From contig JAWUZG010000332.1 in the NCBI GenBank assembly GCA_036785705.1, positions 1,240,001-1,304,000 on the forward strand: a DNA stretch of 64,000 nt. The letters run 5' to 3'. Made by a program: the position numbers and the translations under genes. The DNA comes from Acanthornis magna (Eukaryota; Chordata; Aves; Passeriformes; Acanthizidae). The notes under the pieces were generated by a model, which was not told the origin of the DNA, made no database searches, and saw only the letters and a program-made list of their open reading frames with translations. Shown here in pieces: positions 1-11,640 of the stretch (within the stretch, counting starts at the first letter, position 1; each line of letters opens with the position of its first letter).

Positions 1-3000
1 AGCTGCATGTAAATGAGAAAATAGCTCCTCAGGAACTGCATCCTCTCATGTGGTTAAGCAGGTGTGGAAGTTTTCCAAAAATGTTTTAGAGGCACTGCTG
101 TAAATTCAGAATAGAAATGGAAAATCATTTCCATTTCATTTTCATGGGAAAAAAATAAAAAAAAAAAAAAAAGAAAAAGTTTTCTTTTAATATTGTTAAT
201 ATTATCAAAATTTTTCAATACTTTCTCCATTTAGAAGAAAATACAGTCAGGTACAAGCAACAGGAGTTGGTTACTTTGCCATGAACAGCACAAGGGGAAC
301 CCTGGCTGTGTCAGGCCTGCCAAATACTTCAGTAACTTGTGCTGTAAAATGAGTTATCCCTTTTTCTGTGGCTTTACACCGAAATCTCTTTGGTCAAAAG
401 GTGATGGCATTGAGCATTTATAATCTTCTGTCCACCACGTCTGACCTGGGTTTCCCAGTTTGAAATCAGTGTTTCCTGGAGAGCAGCTACTTCTTTAGAG
501 GGAACAGATTTTAAACAGTAAGTACCAATACATATATTGCCTTATCTACATCTGACATTCCTGTCACTTCTCTACCTAGACGTGATTTAACCTTGCCATC
601 GTCTGCTCTCCTGAGGAGGAAATTACAGTCCATTCCTCCTTGGATCTGTCAGCTCGGAGCAGCTGGCAACTTGTCAGCACCCCTTCTGCAGATGGACATT
701 TCACTGCTGAGAGGCAATACCCCAGCAATCTGTACGTACTCAGCCTTGACAAAATGACTTTATAATCACCAGCCAACGAGTCACTTTTTGCAGTGCTGTT
801 CTGTCTGAGGATTTTTGCAGATTCATAGTTCACCTGCCCTCTGTAAATGCAGGATCTCTTAAGCAATCCTCCCCTTTAGGAAGAAGCAACACTAAGTGGT
901 GCACAGGCTGCAAAAAAAGAGCAAGGAAAACAAGGTGACATCCTGTCCTATGTAGCTAAGGAAGTGGGAGTCTTAATAAAACAAGAATGTAGGTGCTGTA
1001 TGCAAATCTTAATGAAAATTGTGATTTAAAATCACAACATTTTTTTAAATGTGGGTTTCCAAGTCCCATTAACTTTGAGAAAGAGGATTCATATTCTATT
1101 TAACTAGACTTCACATTGAGCCACTTTTCATTTACAGGATATTCCTAAAGGTAGAAGCAGCAGGGAGATGAAATGGTTTCATTGACTGGAATTACAGCTT
1201 CTTTTATATAAAACGTTAATCATTTTATATATGACAACCTTATGCTTAGTGTTGCTAGAATACTCCCCATAAAACATTATTTTGTGAGTGCATAGACTCC
1301 CCTACTGAGCACATAACAGCTTTCAGTGGATGTGCTAATCCAGTTTGAATATATGTGGTATTTAATCTTCATTAAGATGCTGAAGTCTATACAATGTTAA
1401 TTATTCATTTTGCATGTTCTTTGCACTTTATTGTAATTCATAATTTCCTTAATGAAAATGTAGTTTTTAATTATAACTGTAAAATTTGGATGAAACCTGC
1501 CTGGTAAGCATAAGCCGATTTTTTTTTTTTTTATTTTCCTAAAATTTTGGTATAGGATGACAAGGGGAAATCCACCAAATTGGTGAGAAAAGAATGTTGA
1601 ATGAACAACATTCAACCAAGTATTCAACCCAGCAACATTGCCCCATCCCTCAGCACAGCCCACGGGGGCTGCAAGGGCCAGTGAGGACCCTTCTACTGAC
1701 ATTTTTCCACATGGGAAATCCCAAAGCCTGAGAGCACAGGGTGAATTTTAATCCAGCATTCTTGCCTCCTTTTCAGCAGCTCCAGAATGGGGTAAGATTC
1801 TGCAGCAGTGTGCATATTTCCTTGAAAAAGGTTTCCAGCAGGACAAGACTGCCACACTACACACAAAAAAATACTAAGTAGAATCAAAAGAAGCCATTAT
1901 AGTTTCAACATCCTTAAACAAAATGTATTTAAAAAGATGAAAAAACTTACCAGAGAAATAGAAGAAAATGGGTGCTGAGGGTCACTTTGAACAGAGATTA
2001 GGAGTAGAAAGGATGTCTTTTTTTCTAATATGCAGGAAACAATTAACTTACAGTAACAATTTTAAACTACTGCTGATTTTGATACAGAATAGTTCATAAA
2101 CTACAGCTAAGTGTCAATCTACAAATGTTCCACATGCTGAAATGACAGATAGTGCATTTAATCGAGTATTTATACGACGCAGCAGAATAATATATTCTAG
2201 CTTCTGTGGGGTTTGTTTCATTTTGAATACGTGTATTTTTAAGCAGCAAAGCACTCAAAAATGACCAGAGGGAGCACAGTATCAGACATGTGTGCATTAG
2301 CAGGCAAATCATAGATGTGTGCCCTCTTTTCTTTTTAATTCTTTCTGAGGTTCTGGAGAAATAAACTCAGAAATACTTACTTAGGGCTCATATTAGCATC
2401 CAGGGAAGACTAAAACTTATGTGGTCTCATAAAGGAAACCTCTGTGTCTTGGCAAGTGTGTCGCTGCAAACCTTTGCCATGCTGGATTTAAACAAACTTT
2501 TGATGAAAGCTACTTGTGAAACCACCAGGGAGGAAATCACATCTTTTTATCCTGAAAGATATATTGGCAAATATGAACTGCCACATGAGATTTGATATGA
2601 GCTGCAGCCCCTCATCTCTCTGGAATGTCATAGTTCAGTAGCTGCACACCTTTGGTCAAATGCTCTGTGGCAGATCCCTGATGACTCAAGGAATATATCC
2701 TTTCTCATTAGCTATGTAGTCATGAAATGACCTTTAGTATAATGAAAATTCTAATGGGGAAAAAGAAAATAATCTATGTTTTAGGCTATATTTTCCCCTC
2801 CTAGAATTTGACACTTCAGCTTTGGCTTACAGATAAAGCTACCCATGATCAAAATCCCTATAGAGGCAAAGTAACCTTGTTGATGAAGTTGCCTGTTCTC
2901 ACCTGGGGCTTGCTGAGCCAACCCACTCCCTTGGTCACTTATTGCCAGTTCAGGGCTGCAGCAGGAGAGGCTGAGCAGAGGCAGGAGTGTGGGAAGTGGG

Positions 3001-5864
3001 CAGGTGGATTTCTCATTTTCCTGATTGGCAATTACAAGTGTCAGCCTGCCAGACTGTCCCTCGTGTTGGCATTCACTTTTCCATGAGATCTCTGCTGCAC
3101 TGATCTAAAACTGGCTGGAACTTTATCACCTCCAGGATGTTTTATCAGTGGGAGATCATTACCCAAGGTTTTTAGCGTCTGTGTTGAGACACATGTATCG
3201 TCTCCATCCCCTATAATCATTTTACATTGCAGTTTTACACATGTGAAAGGTGGTGCCTCACGGGATTTTACACACCCAGTTGTAATATCTTGCAGAGTTG
3301 ATATATTAGTTCTTTGCTCATGTGTGTCTTGTTTATTTCAAAGTATTTCCATAAGAGGAAAGAAAGTTAACCTGTATTAACAGGACATGTGGCAGATGAG
3401 GCTGGAATATATAATTTAAAATCTCTTTTATTGTGGTATTAATGTTAATATTCTTCATTTTGGAGGTTTTTGAAAAATATCATCATTCCTTCAGTGCTGC
3501 AGTCTTTCATAAAGCTGTTGTGACATTTAAGAAATTAGCTGTGAATAAATCAAGGTTCCTCTGTGGAAGTGCAGTGCAATTGGGACTGTAGTTGTCATAA
3601 GCAAATAGCAATCACTGATGTTATTGCTTGGACTAGTTGATTTCGTGGAGAGATTTTTGGCTTATGTGTTAGATCTGAAGTATTCTGAGCATAGAGTGCT
3701 TTTTAATTTAATATAAAAGCTCAAAATAAGAGTTTTAATACATTTCACTCTTTCTCTGTGTTCTAGAAAACTTTCTTTGTCTTAAGAGAGTTTGCAGTCC
3801 AAGCATACAATCATTCAAAAGAAATCTATTGTAGCAGAGGAATTCTCTCTCCAGTTTAAAATCAGTTGTAGTTAGAAAGAGAGGAGTTATGCTTGTTGCA
3901 GTCCAATTCACTGACAAGGGGGTGCACCCTAGACAAAAGGGTGTGTTTCACTAATTTTCATCTTAATGAAAGTTTTGAAATCTTTTTGTATGTCTACCTT
4001 AGAACATAGTACTACTTATACTACAATTCCCACAGCTGCTGAAGAGACAAATTTAAAATGCATCTTAAAAATTTCTCTAACTAAACCATTTTGTTTCTTC
4101 TTTAAAATTTCATAGTTTGTGTAAATCCTGTTCAAAGACATCTCCAATTTGCTTTTAAATAGGAATTATTTTTCTCCTGGCTGTCTATCACAGCCTCACT
4201 GAGCTGACGTGACTGTGGTTCACCAACAAATTACAGTGTCCTATATGAGAAACAACTAAGTCCCAAATCCCCCCAAAGGATTTATTTGTATATCATCATA
4301 TTCAGGTGATCGATCATCTGAGACTAGCATTAGCTAAGCTGCTATTTTTTTATTCAGTCACACTTGATAACCATATTTTAGTCTTAAAAAATATATAAAC
4401 TAAAGCTCAAATGTTTCAAACACAGTGTTAATAAACAAAATATGAGATCTACAGAAACCCCGGGGGTTGATGCCCAAAAAGTTTCATGATTCTCAAAGAA
4501 GTAGTATTTCCTTAATTAGGCTTTTTAAAGCATTTAAAAACATTTCTTTATTGGCAAATACATATCTTTGTCCTGTTAAAAAATTAAATATGTAAAAACT
4601 ATACTGAAATTATGTTGAGATAAACAACTGAAAGAAAGATTGCATGATGAGGCTTCTGCAGTCTGTGCTGTTTTGTTTCAACAAGTACATGTTTTACTTC
4701 TATGAGGTCCATTGGTTTAAAAATGCCCAAAATATTTGAAAAATTATTGTGATGCACTTCAGTTTCTTTCTGTTAAGTTTCATCTTTCTACTTGTATTTA
4801 ATCTTTAATGCTGAATGATTGACTGACACTGGAGTTCTGCATTAAAATCCTGCATTCCTCGGAGGTATTGGTTCAGCTGTAATTTGGAGCTGTCCCAGGA
4901 GAGGCAGTTCAATATTACTATCTCCTGGAACCCTGAAATAACCTGATAATGTCTGCTTTGTGGCGCAGTGTGTGCAGTGCAGCATCATGCTGCTACCCAG
5001 ATCCTTGAGGTTTTTCTGTAAGGATTTGAAATCCACCCTGCTTGAGGAAAGATGCAATGCAGAAGTGATGTGCTCATTATCTTAGAAGGATACTGGCAGC
5101 GCTGCAGAGGGGTGTAGGCAACAGACTGGCCAAGAAAGAATAGAAATAGCAACTGTGAAAGAAAAATGGCTCCCTGCTTTGTCAAAAATAAATTATAAAG
5201 GTGATTCAGAGAGAAAAGGAATTGGAACACCCTATCGCTGCTCACGATGATAAGAGAGCTGCAAATAGGCCAGGAGAAACACAGTGGCTATCATCACAAA
5301 CTGCATAAAATTCCAGTTGTGTTCAACACTCCAGACTACTGTCCAGGAGGTGGGACAAAGCAGGTGGAGATTTGCTTAAAAGCCTTTTCAATAGAGAGGT
5401 TTGACTTTGCATTAAAGACTTGGTCAGCTGAAGGATGTGATAATTCACGCCTTTTTTAATAGTATAAATAATTTGCAGATGGCTCACTTTAAAACATTCA
5501 CCATTAAAATAACCTATATCCTCACAGTCACATACTGCATATGTCTCCTCTCCTCCATATGGAAACGTGTGTATAAGCACGTGTATAACTTGAAGATAAG
5601 TGTCTCTGAGGTGTGGCTACCCAAATGTCCACCTAAACTGGGGATTTCAGACCCCTGCTCTTGGTCAGAGCAGTGCATCACACACACACGCAAAGGCCAT
5701 CTCAGTACAGGTGATATGTAGGCCAAAGGATTTGGCTTATCCAGGTCTAAATGGAAAGCACAGGACACTCAATGCACAGGACTCAGCTTCAGGCCAGCAG
5801 TTTTGCTGGAGGCTTTCCTCACACCAGGGAAAGGAATGAGAGGGGAGGGTCTTTACAAACAAAC
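1..5864. other. Unique AT-rich non-coding DNA
   Basis: No open frame in this stretch exceeds about 100 codons and none resembles a known protein. It contains an A-rich tract at 149-172 and ordinary AT-rich unique sequence. A consensus-like splice donor occurs on the minus strand at 1945-1950 (CTCTG|GTAAGT), but I see no paired exon with coding character. Nothing else is supported here. Confidence 0.7.
149..172. repeat. Poly-A tract
   Basis: A nearly pure A run interrupted by single T and G bases. No retrocopy is visible on its upstream side, so it is treated as a simple repeat. Confidence 0.9.
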
Positions 5865-6215
5865 TGTGAGGCTGATGGTAAGATAAGAAACAATGGGAAG
5901 ATTTCCATAGGAATTCCACTGATTGATCTGCCCCAGACTGTGTTACAAGAACAGGGACATAAGAAAAAGAAGAAAGGGGGGGTACATTCTCATTCCAGGA
6001 AGTCTGTACCTCTGGAGTGCCTCAGCCAATGGGGAAGGAAAGAGGGAACTTGAGGCCGGGAAATTAGGATAAAAAGAGGCTGCGTCCTCTAGCAATTTGA
6101 GAGACCCCATGGAAATGCCCATGACCTCTCCCTTTATTCATGAATAAAATTACAGGACTCCTCTGTCTCCTTTTTGGACATAAACCTCTGCTGTTTGTGG
6201 ATTATTTTCCTGACA
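5865..6215 (+). mobile_element. Solo LTR of an endogenous retrovirus (LTR copy 1)
   Basis: The segment has the ordered signals of a retroviral LTR on the plus strand. A CCAAT box lies at 6026-6030, a TATA-like GGATAAAAAG at 6067-6076, an AATAAA polyadenylation signal at 6143-6148, then a T-rich U5-like region ending in TGACA at 6211-6215. The proposed left end is TGTGAGG at 5865, giving about 350 bp, a normal size for an avian LTR. No gag, pol or env frame and no second LTR is present, so this looks like a solo copy left by LTR-LTR recombination (established mechanism). I could not find a matching target-site duplication, so the left boundary is the least certain part. Family assignment (ERVL- or ERVK-like) cannot be settled by eye. 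Confidence 0.7.
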
Positions 6216-7215
6216 CCAGTTTGGTTCCATGAACAGAACACCTGCCAGCACCACTTTTGGTGCCTGCCCAGCACACTTTGTCTGCTTTAGTTTTCACACA
6301 TTCTGCATTTTCTCTGCAGCACAAACCAGAGCATGAAACCAGCAATAGTTTGGACATAGACATCAAAAGCAACCGATTCATACAAAATTCTGATATCAGC
6401 ACTGACCAAATTAAAATACTTCTGGCTGACCACATATGAGGATGCTGGAAAGTTCAGAATGAGCTCTGAACTCTGGAGGTTGTCCTGTGCTCAAAATACA
6501 AGACCTTCTTCCTTGTTTACAAGAGTTAAACAGAGTTTAAATTTGGCAGAAATTTTGGTGGCACAAAAGGGAAAAGCTTGCAGGAGAACACACATCCAGA
6601 ATGGGTGCTATAGGCCTAGAAATCACTATTTAAACATGACATGAGAAAGCCTCTTAAAACATTTCTTATATAAAAGGAATCCACAGCAAAACTTCATGGA
6701 CTCTTATTCCTAAATGAAGGACAGATACATTGACAATTGAAAAGGGACAAATCTCGCTTTGGCTTTGTTTGTAGCTAGAAATAATTTCAGTTACTAGAAG
6801 GTAATTTCTACTGCCAGTTCCACACTCCTGGAACTGTGGAACTCCATTGATGTGAGAGAATGCGGCTGTTGCACCTCTATTCTCAGCCAATTTTGCAAAC
6901 TAACTTTTCCTAGAAAAGAGAGTTGAAAATAAACTGGGTGTCAGTTTTATTTTCAGTCTTTTTTTCTTTTTTTTTTTTTTGCTCAGGCACAGGTACTCTT
7001 TGTAAACAATTTAAAGAGTTCTTACTTGCATCAGCTTGTGCTCAGCAGGTATTTGCTTTTAACGACTTGAACTTTAATAAGCTCATACCCATACTTTGTG
7101 CCATGTTGCTCCCAGAGATGAAAGCTTAGGACTAAAATAGCAAAGCGAATCACAGGATCTTAACTGCCATTCAGAAGCAGAATTAAAGTTTTGTTAGAAT
7201 GGTTTCTGTGGAGTT
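6216..7215. other. Unique non-coding DNA between LTR and G/T tract
   Basis: The sequence directly right of the LTR (from 6216) has no obvious tRNA primer-binding site and no retroviral coding frame. Short frames here are under 80 codons and unremarkable. A T-rich run occurs at 6959-6980. Confidence 0.6.
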
Positions 7216-7335
7216 TTTGGTTTTTGGGGGGGTTTGTTTTGGTTGGGGGGGTTTGTTTGTTTTTGTTGTTTTTGTTTGTTGTTTTGTTTTGGGTTTTGGG
7301 GGTTTTTTGTTTTGTTGTTGTTTTGGGGTGGGTGT
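7216..7335 (+). repeat. G/T-rich low-complexity tract with G-quadruplex potential
   Basis: The plus strand is almost only G and T for about 120 bp. G runs occur at 7226-7232 (7 G), 7245-7251 (7 G), 7291-7293, 7298-7302, 7325-7328 and 7330-7332. Six runs of at least three G make an intramolecular G-quadruplex possible on the plus strand, though two loops are long. Translation gives a Phe/Gly/Cys/Leu-rich peptide that is a composition artefact and not a protein. Confidence 0.9.
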
Positions 7336-7880
7336 TTTTTATTTATTACTAAAAAGAAAGTAATGCTTAACTTTCATTTCCTCTGTTCTTTTATTCTAGA
7401 ACTTTATATATTTTTTCTGTTTTTTGGGTGTGTTTTATTTGTTTTTAAGATCCTGCCGATAGTGACAGATTATGCATGTACTTGAAAGTAGAAAATGTAG
7501 GAAAAAATTAAACAGCAATTTAAAAATATTTCTGTGGGTTTTCTTATTTTTGTTGGGTTTGGTTTTGTTTTGTTTTGGGTTTTTTAACAAGTAGTTTTAA
7601 CTAAGGTTTGAAAGAGTATTTTGGGAGGTTACTGTATGTGATTGCCTGTTTGGAGTAAACTGTAGTAAAATGATATTGGAATATGCTATTAGCATCATAC
7701 TCCTAAAATTATAATCTTATTCGGTGTTTGCTAATGAAATTGAACTAAATACTCAATAACTGTTCAGTAATACTGAACTAATACTAAATACCATCTGATG
7801 TTACACTTGCATTGGAAAGAAAAGTTGTCCTACTGTTAGTACTAGTAATACACATTGATAGCTAAGAAATAGATCAGTTA
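7336..7880. other. Unique AT-rich DNA
   Basis: This is AT-rich spacer with another short G/T-rich stretch at about 7546-7585. No coding or RNA feature is visible. Confidence 0.6.
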
Positions 7881-7959
7881 ACTGGAATAAACGCTTGGCG
7901 TGGTTAAAAGAGTTCTGCTTCATGCCAAAAAGCTCTTGAGCAGAGCTGTGCAGGACTGG

Positions 7960-8400
7960 TTCATGGTGGCCACCCTGACAGGAGCTAGCTCGCTGACCAT
8001 TACAGCTCCGTGCCTCTCCAGCTGTACTGAACGAGGGGTGTTTGTGTCGGGGCTGCGGGGCAGGGACTCCTTAGGGCACAATCCTCTCCACCTGCGTGGG
8101 AAGGCCGCAGGTGTTTGAGGAGCTGGCAACTCTCACACTCGGAGCGTTTCTCGTCCGGGACTCGCTGCTGCCTGCCCGGGTTAGAGCCGCTGCAGCTCCT
8201 GCTGCCCCGCTGCAGTTTGGGGTGAGTGCTGCAGTTCCATGGTTTGGGGGTCCTCAGCCTGTGAGCAGCCATGTGAGAGCTGGCTGGGAGCTCTGCAGGA
8301 GGCCGTGGCCCGGGGGCTATCTCCTGCACGCAGGGAATGGAGCCCTGCTCGGTCCAGTCTGGTCCTGGTGTGTGTGAATGTGAAGGGAAGGTGTGCCTTG
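7960..8400. other. GC-rich, CpG-containing block
   Basis: Base composition changes sharply here, from AT-rich flanks to roughly 60% GC by eye. I count about 19 CpG dinucleotides between 7985 and 8400, densest at about 8000-8190, where the observed/expected ratio is near CpG-island level. A donor-like GTGAGT lies at 8222-8227 on the plus strand. No recognisable protein is encoded. The block may be a small CpG island or lncRNA promoter, an old GC-rich element, or part of a composite insertion with the adjoining minisatellite and LTR. An AATAAACGC at about 7886-7894 could be an LTR polyadenylation signal, but this is speculative. Confidence 0.5.
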
Positions 8401-8543
8401 TCACCCCTGCCGAGCCCAGGCCCTTTTGTGTCACCCCTGCCGAGCCCAGGCCCTTTTGTGTCACCCCTGCCGAGCCCAGGCCCTTTTGTGTCACCCCTGC
8501 CGAGCCCAGGCCCTTTTGTGTCACCCCTGCTGAGCCCTTTTGG
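8401..8543. repeat. 30-bp minisatellite, four perfect copies plus a partial fifth
   Basis: Four identical 30-bp units occupy 8401-8430, 8431-8460, 8461-8490 and 8491-8520. A fifth, partial copy from 8521 has one C-to-T change and an internal deletion. Each unit starts TCACCCCTGCCGAGCC. Because 30 is a multiple of three, reading frames stay open through the array on both strands and encode decapeptide repeats. This explains the long open frames here, which should not be read as genes. Zero divergence between the four units indicates recent expansion or homogenisation. Confidence 0.98.
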
Positions 8544-8603
8544 AGGTGTGAGATTTAACCATGGTGATGGGTTAGATACCCTGAACTTGCATAGGGGTAC
8601 AGA

Positions 8604-9097
8604 TGTTGTTGGAAAATATACTCCTTAAAACATTTTGTATAACTTTAGTCAAAGGTTTTGTTTGTCTTTACCCCGGGAAAAGGAATTTTAAGTTCCTCTC
8701 TAAGGCATTGTTTCTTTAAGTGAGGCCTGATGACCTCAGGCCTCAGCCCCAACACCTGGTCTGGGAAAACAGAGATAAGAAAGAAGGCCTAATTAACATC
8801 AGAGGCAAAGAGATTGGGATCCAATGGGAAACAACACTGGGGGTTGCTCAACTCTGAACCAATGAACTTTGAAACAGTGCATCTCTATGGTTTTGACTAT
8901 AAAGTTTTGGGGGAAATCCTGTAAAATCCATGTGTCGTGGAATGATTCTCTCTGCACACCCGGGCTGTGTGTGGATGAGATGATTTCTGGGGTACATCCT
9001 GGCCAGAACAAGATCCTGGCCAGAAAATCAAGTACTGCCTTGACTCTCTAATATTAAAAATGCTGTTGGGGGCTTTTCCCCTGCAGTTTCAGTGACA
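8604..9097 (+). mobile_element. Solo LTR of an endogenous retrovirus (LTR copy 2, ERVL-like)
   Basis: This is an LTR-like unit of about 494 bp starting TGTTGTTGG and ending TTTCAGTGACA. Promoter and processing signals are in the right order on the plus strand: CCAAT at 8859-8863 (a second at 8821-8825), TATAAAG at 8898-8904, and the variant polyadenylation signal ATTAAA at 9053-9058. A pyrimidine-rich stretch and the terminal CA follow. No internal retroviral genes flank it and no partner LTR is in the window. The five bases on either side do not match, so boundaries may be off or the duplication eroded. It is unlike LTR copy 1 in sequence, so two families are represented. Confidence 0.72.
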
Positions 9098-11520
9098 TTA
9101 TGATTGCTAGTGCTTTGATAATAGGATGTGTTTATAAAATTAATGCTTTGTACAGTTACAATTCGACTTCTGTAAACCAGCTTTCGTAAGCTGAGAGTTG
9201 AGAACCACTTGATATCCACTGCTTATACTTGATTTTTCAATTTCCTAGGTTTGCCTTGCTCTCTGAGTCAGCAGACTTTCAGCTTTGCTTGGAGTTATCC
9301 AGACACACATAGGTTAAAAACTAAATCATCTTCCATATTTTCATAAATTGTGGGATTTACTTTTACTAGGTACTGGTGGAAGTATTCTAGTCTTTCAAAA
9401 TACCATTATGAATTGACGATGATGTGATTAATTTCCTTTGGAAGGGACATGTTTGTGATTTGGGATTGGGTTTTTTTTGTTTGTATTAGTTTTTACATTT
9501 TACTGCAAGTTCTGCTAAAGCCTTGTTTTAGAGCAAGCATCACAAAACATCTGTAAAACGCTGGTAAAATTCAGGTAGTTTGTGCTGACTCATTCTCTGC
9601 ATTATTGCATCTGAGGATGCTAAGTGGCCAGAAAGCAAACATGAATAAGGATGATAAGATTCAGTTTGCAGATGCTTATATTGATCATGTCTGATAAAAT
9701 CTTGTATTAAAAGGCTTTCATGGTCTTTGATTTTTAAACTCGGTGGCACACCTCTATCTCTTTTCTGAGATCTAAATTAATCTACTTATTAGGGGGCTTA
9801 GAAAAATGCAAGTTAAGTTACAGAAATAATCATATGCCTCTGATATTTATTTTTCTCATTACCAAACGTATCTCAAACACAGTAACGCTGTACCACAGGA
9901 ACATAGGTAGCTCCTGATGTTTTCATCCCCAGGGAGCTTGACTATTAACCTAATTGCCTGGCTACTTAGAATGTGGAGGGGAAGAAAGGGATTTGAGACA
10001 CAAACCCATAGTTTAAAGTTCTTTATAAATAAGAAGGTTGCAATTAACAATACACACTTTTAATAGGCTCCTAAATGTCTTGGGGTTATATAACCAGCTC
10101 TGCTCTGATGTATAAGTGCCTCTCAAATAATTAAAAATGTATTAATAGGTACAATCTCTCACTCTTCCAAATAAGCTTTTTTTTTTCTTCTCCTGCTTAC
10201 TATTAGCTCATAGCAACTTTGTCAGTGGAGTTCAGCAAGCTCGTTATTTGTGTTTCAGAGAAGGAATTATTTAGGGAAAGCTAATTTAAAGAAATGAGTT
10301 CTGCAATTAGAAATGAAAGATTTGTATTTCAGTCCATCCTAGTTTTTGAAGTTCTCTTTGTTGCAGTTGTACACTTTCATGTGTAAATTGCTTTGATACG
10401 TTTGGAATAAGATTCATGTCAACTTTTCGAAGCCATTTCAGAAAAGTATCTCAGGTTTTGTGAAAGACAGCTTGTCAGGTTGCCACTGCCCTGAAACTTG
10501 GATTTGAATTACTGAGTATCTTTATGAATTCACATTAATTAATCAGTGGAAAATATCTTCATGAATACTTGATGCCTTCATAGTGATTTCATGTTTAGCG
10601 CTTAGTTTAACAAAACCTTACGGAAATAAGTGACATCCTGAATATCAAACTGATGGTGTGTTACATTGAGCCATTGCTAAAAGCACGTGGATTGCTGGGG
10701 GTTGTCTGAGGTTCAGCATTCAGTTTATGCCTTTCAAGCACCATAATCTCGTATCTTGAAGGATCCACCCTTTACCAAAGGGTGTGGAACTTGCTGTTTC
10801 AGACCTTGCCAGGGTAAGGGAAGCAGGCTCAGAGTCTTGTTGATTTTGGATGGCAAGGGATAAGTTATTTTGAGACGAGTTTAAATATGTGCACTAATGA
10901 GATACAGGAGTTACAGCGAGGCCCATTAATTAGCAAGAAATATGCTGACCTGAAGTAGTTGTATTTTTAGTAACAGGAGACTGTTACATAACAATTATAT
11001 AAGAAATCATTTTTATTTTAATTTCCTTCATAGTCTTCAGTGACTAATCTTTATGTAAAGAGGATCTTACAGGGCTACTTTCCCTCCTTCCTCCTTTTTC
11101 TTACTGATTTGCTATTCTACTTAATGGGAAACTCTTAGAACCTCCAGAAAATCTTAACAGCAGTGCAGAAACCTAATAAAGTTATTCTCTCTGCTTTCTT
11201 CTATAATACTAACAAAAAATTCATGGAGACGAATTACAGTTTGATCTCTTTTCACACCCTGGGGTGATCTTTTTGGCATCGCTGGTGTCTATTTAGCCTT
11301 GAGCATCAGAAGAGAATTCTGAAAATCATTTGTATCAGCACAGATTGCCTCTCACACACATAATTCTGTTACTTTAGTGTGCATGCATTGATATGTAATA
11401 GGCATCAATGCCTAGAAGGTTCACCATCTGAAATGTAGACATGGATCTGTTCAGACTGCAATATTCACCAAATACAATATGTATGACTTGTGAATATTTC
11501 ATAGTGGAAGTGGTGTTTTG
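9098..11520. other. Unique non-coding DNA
   Basis: No frame here looks coding. The stretch 10850-11000 is free of low complexity and has homeodomain-type core motifs; it is listed separately as an enhancer candidate. Confidence 0.6.
10850..11000. promoter_or_regulatory. Candidate conserved regulatory element
   Basis: A CATTAATTAGCAAG homeodomain-type site at about 10923-10936 lies in complex, non-repetitive sequence that keeps isolated CpGs (GAGACGAG, ACAGCGAGG) in AT-rich DNA. This is the look of many conserved non-coding elements near developmental genes, but conservation cannot be measured here. Confidence 0.2.
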
Positions 11521-11539
11521 GTGGTGGATTGGTGTTTGA

Positions 11540-11640
11540 TTTTCTTGGGGTTTTTTTTTGTTTGGTTGGTTTTTGGTTTGGGGTTTTTTGGTGGGGTGGT
11601 TTGTTGTTGTAGTTTGTTTGTTTGTTTTTTCGGTGTGTGT
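11540..11640 (+). repeat. G/T-rich low-complexity tract
   Basis: The plus strand is almost purely G and T, with G runs at 11547-11550, 11580-11583 and 11593-11596 and many GG pairs. It is similar in kind to the tract at 7216-7335. The frame through it gives a Val/Phe/Gly-rich peptide that is a composition artefact. Confidence 0.85.

Noticed and set aside
7234..7485. 83-codon plus-strand frame rich in Phe, Gly, Leu and Cys, resembling a membrane protein
   Set aside because: It is a translation of the G/T low-complexity tract; the hydrophobicity is a composition artefact.
8000..8628. Long open frames (174 codons minus, 129 and 93 codons plus) with decapeptide repeats
   Set aside because: They arise because the 30-bp minisatellite keeps frames open on both strands; composition is that of the repeat and no start context, domain or splice structure supports a gene.
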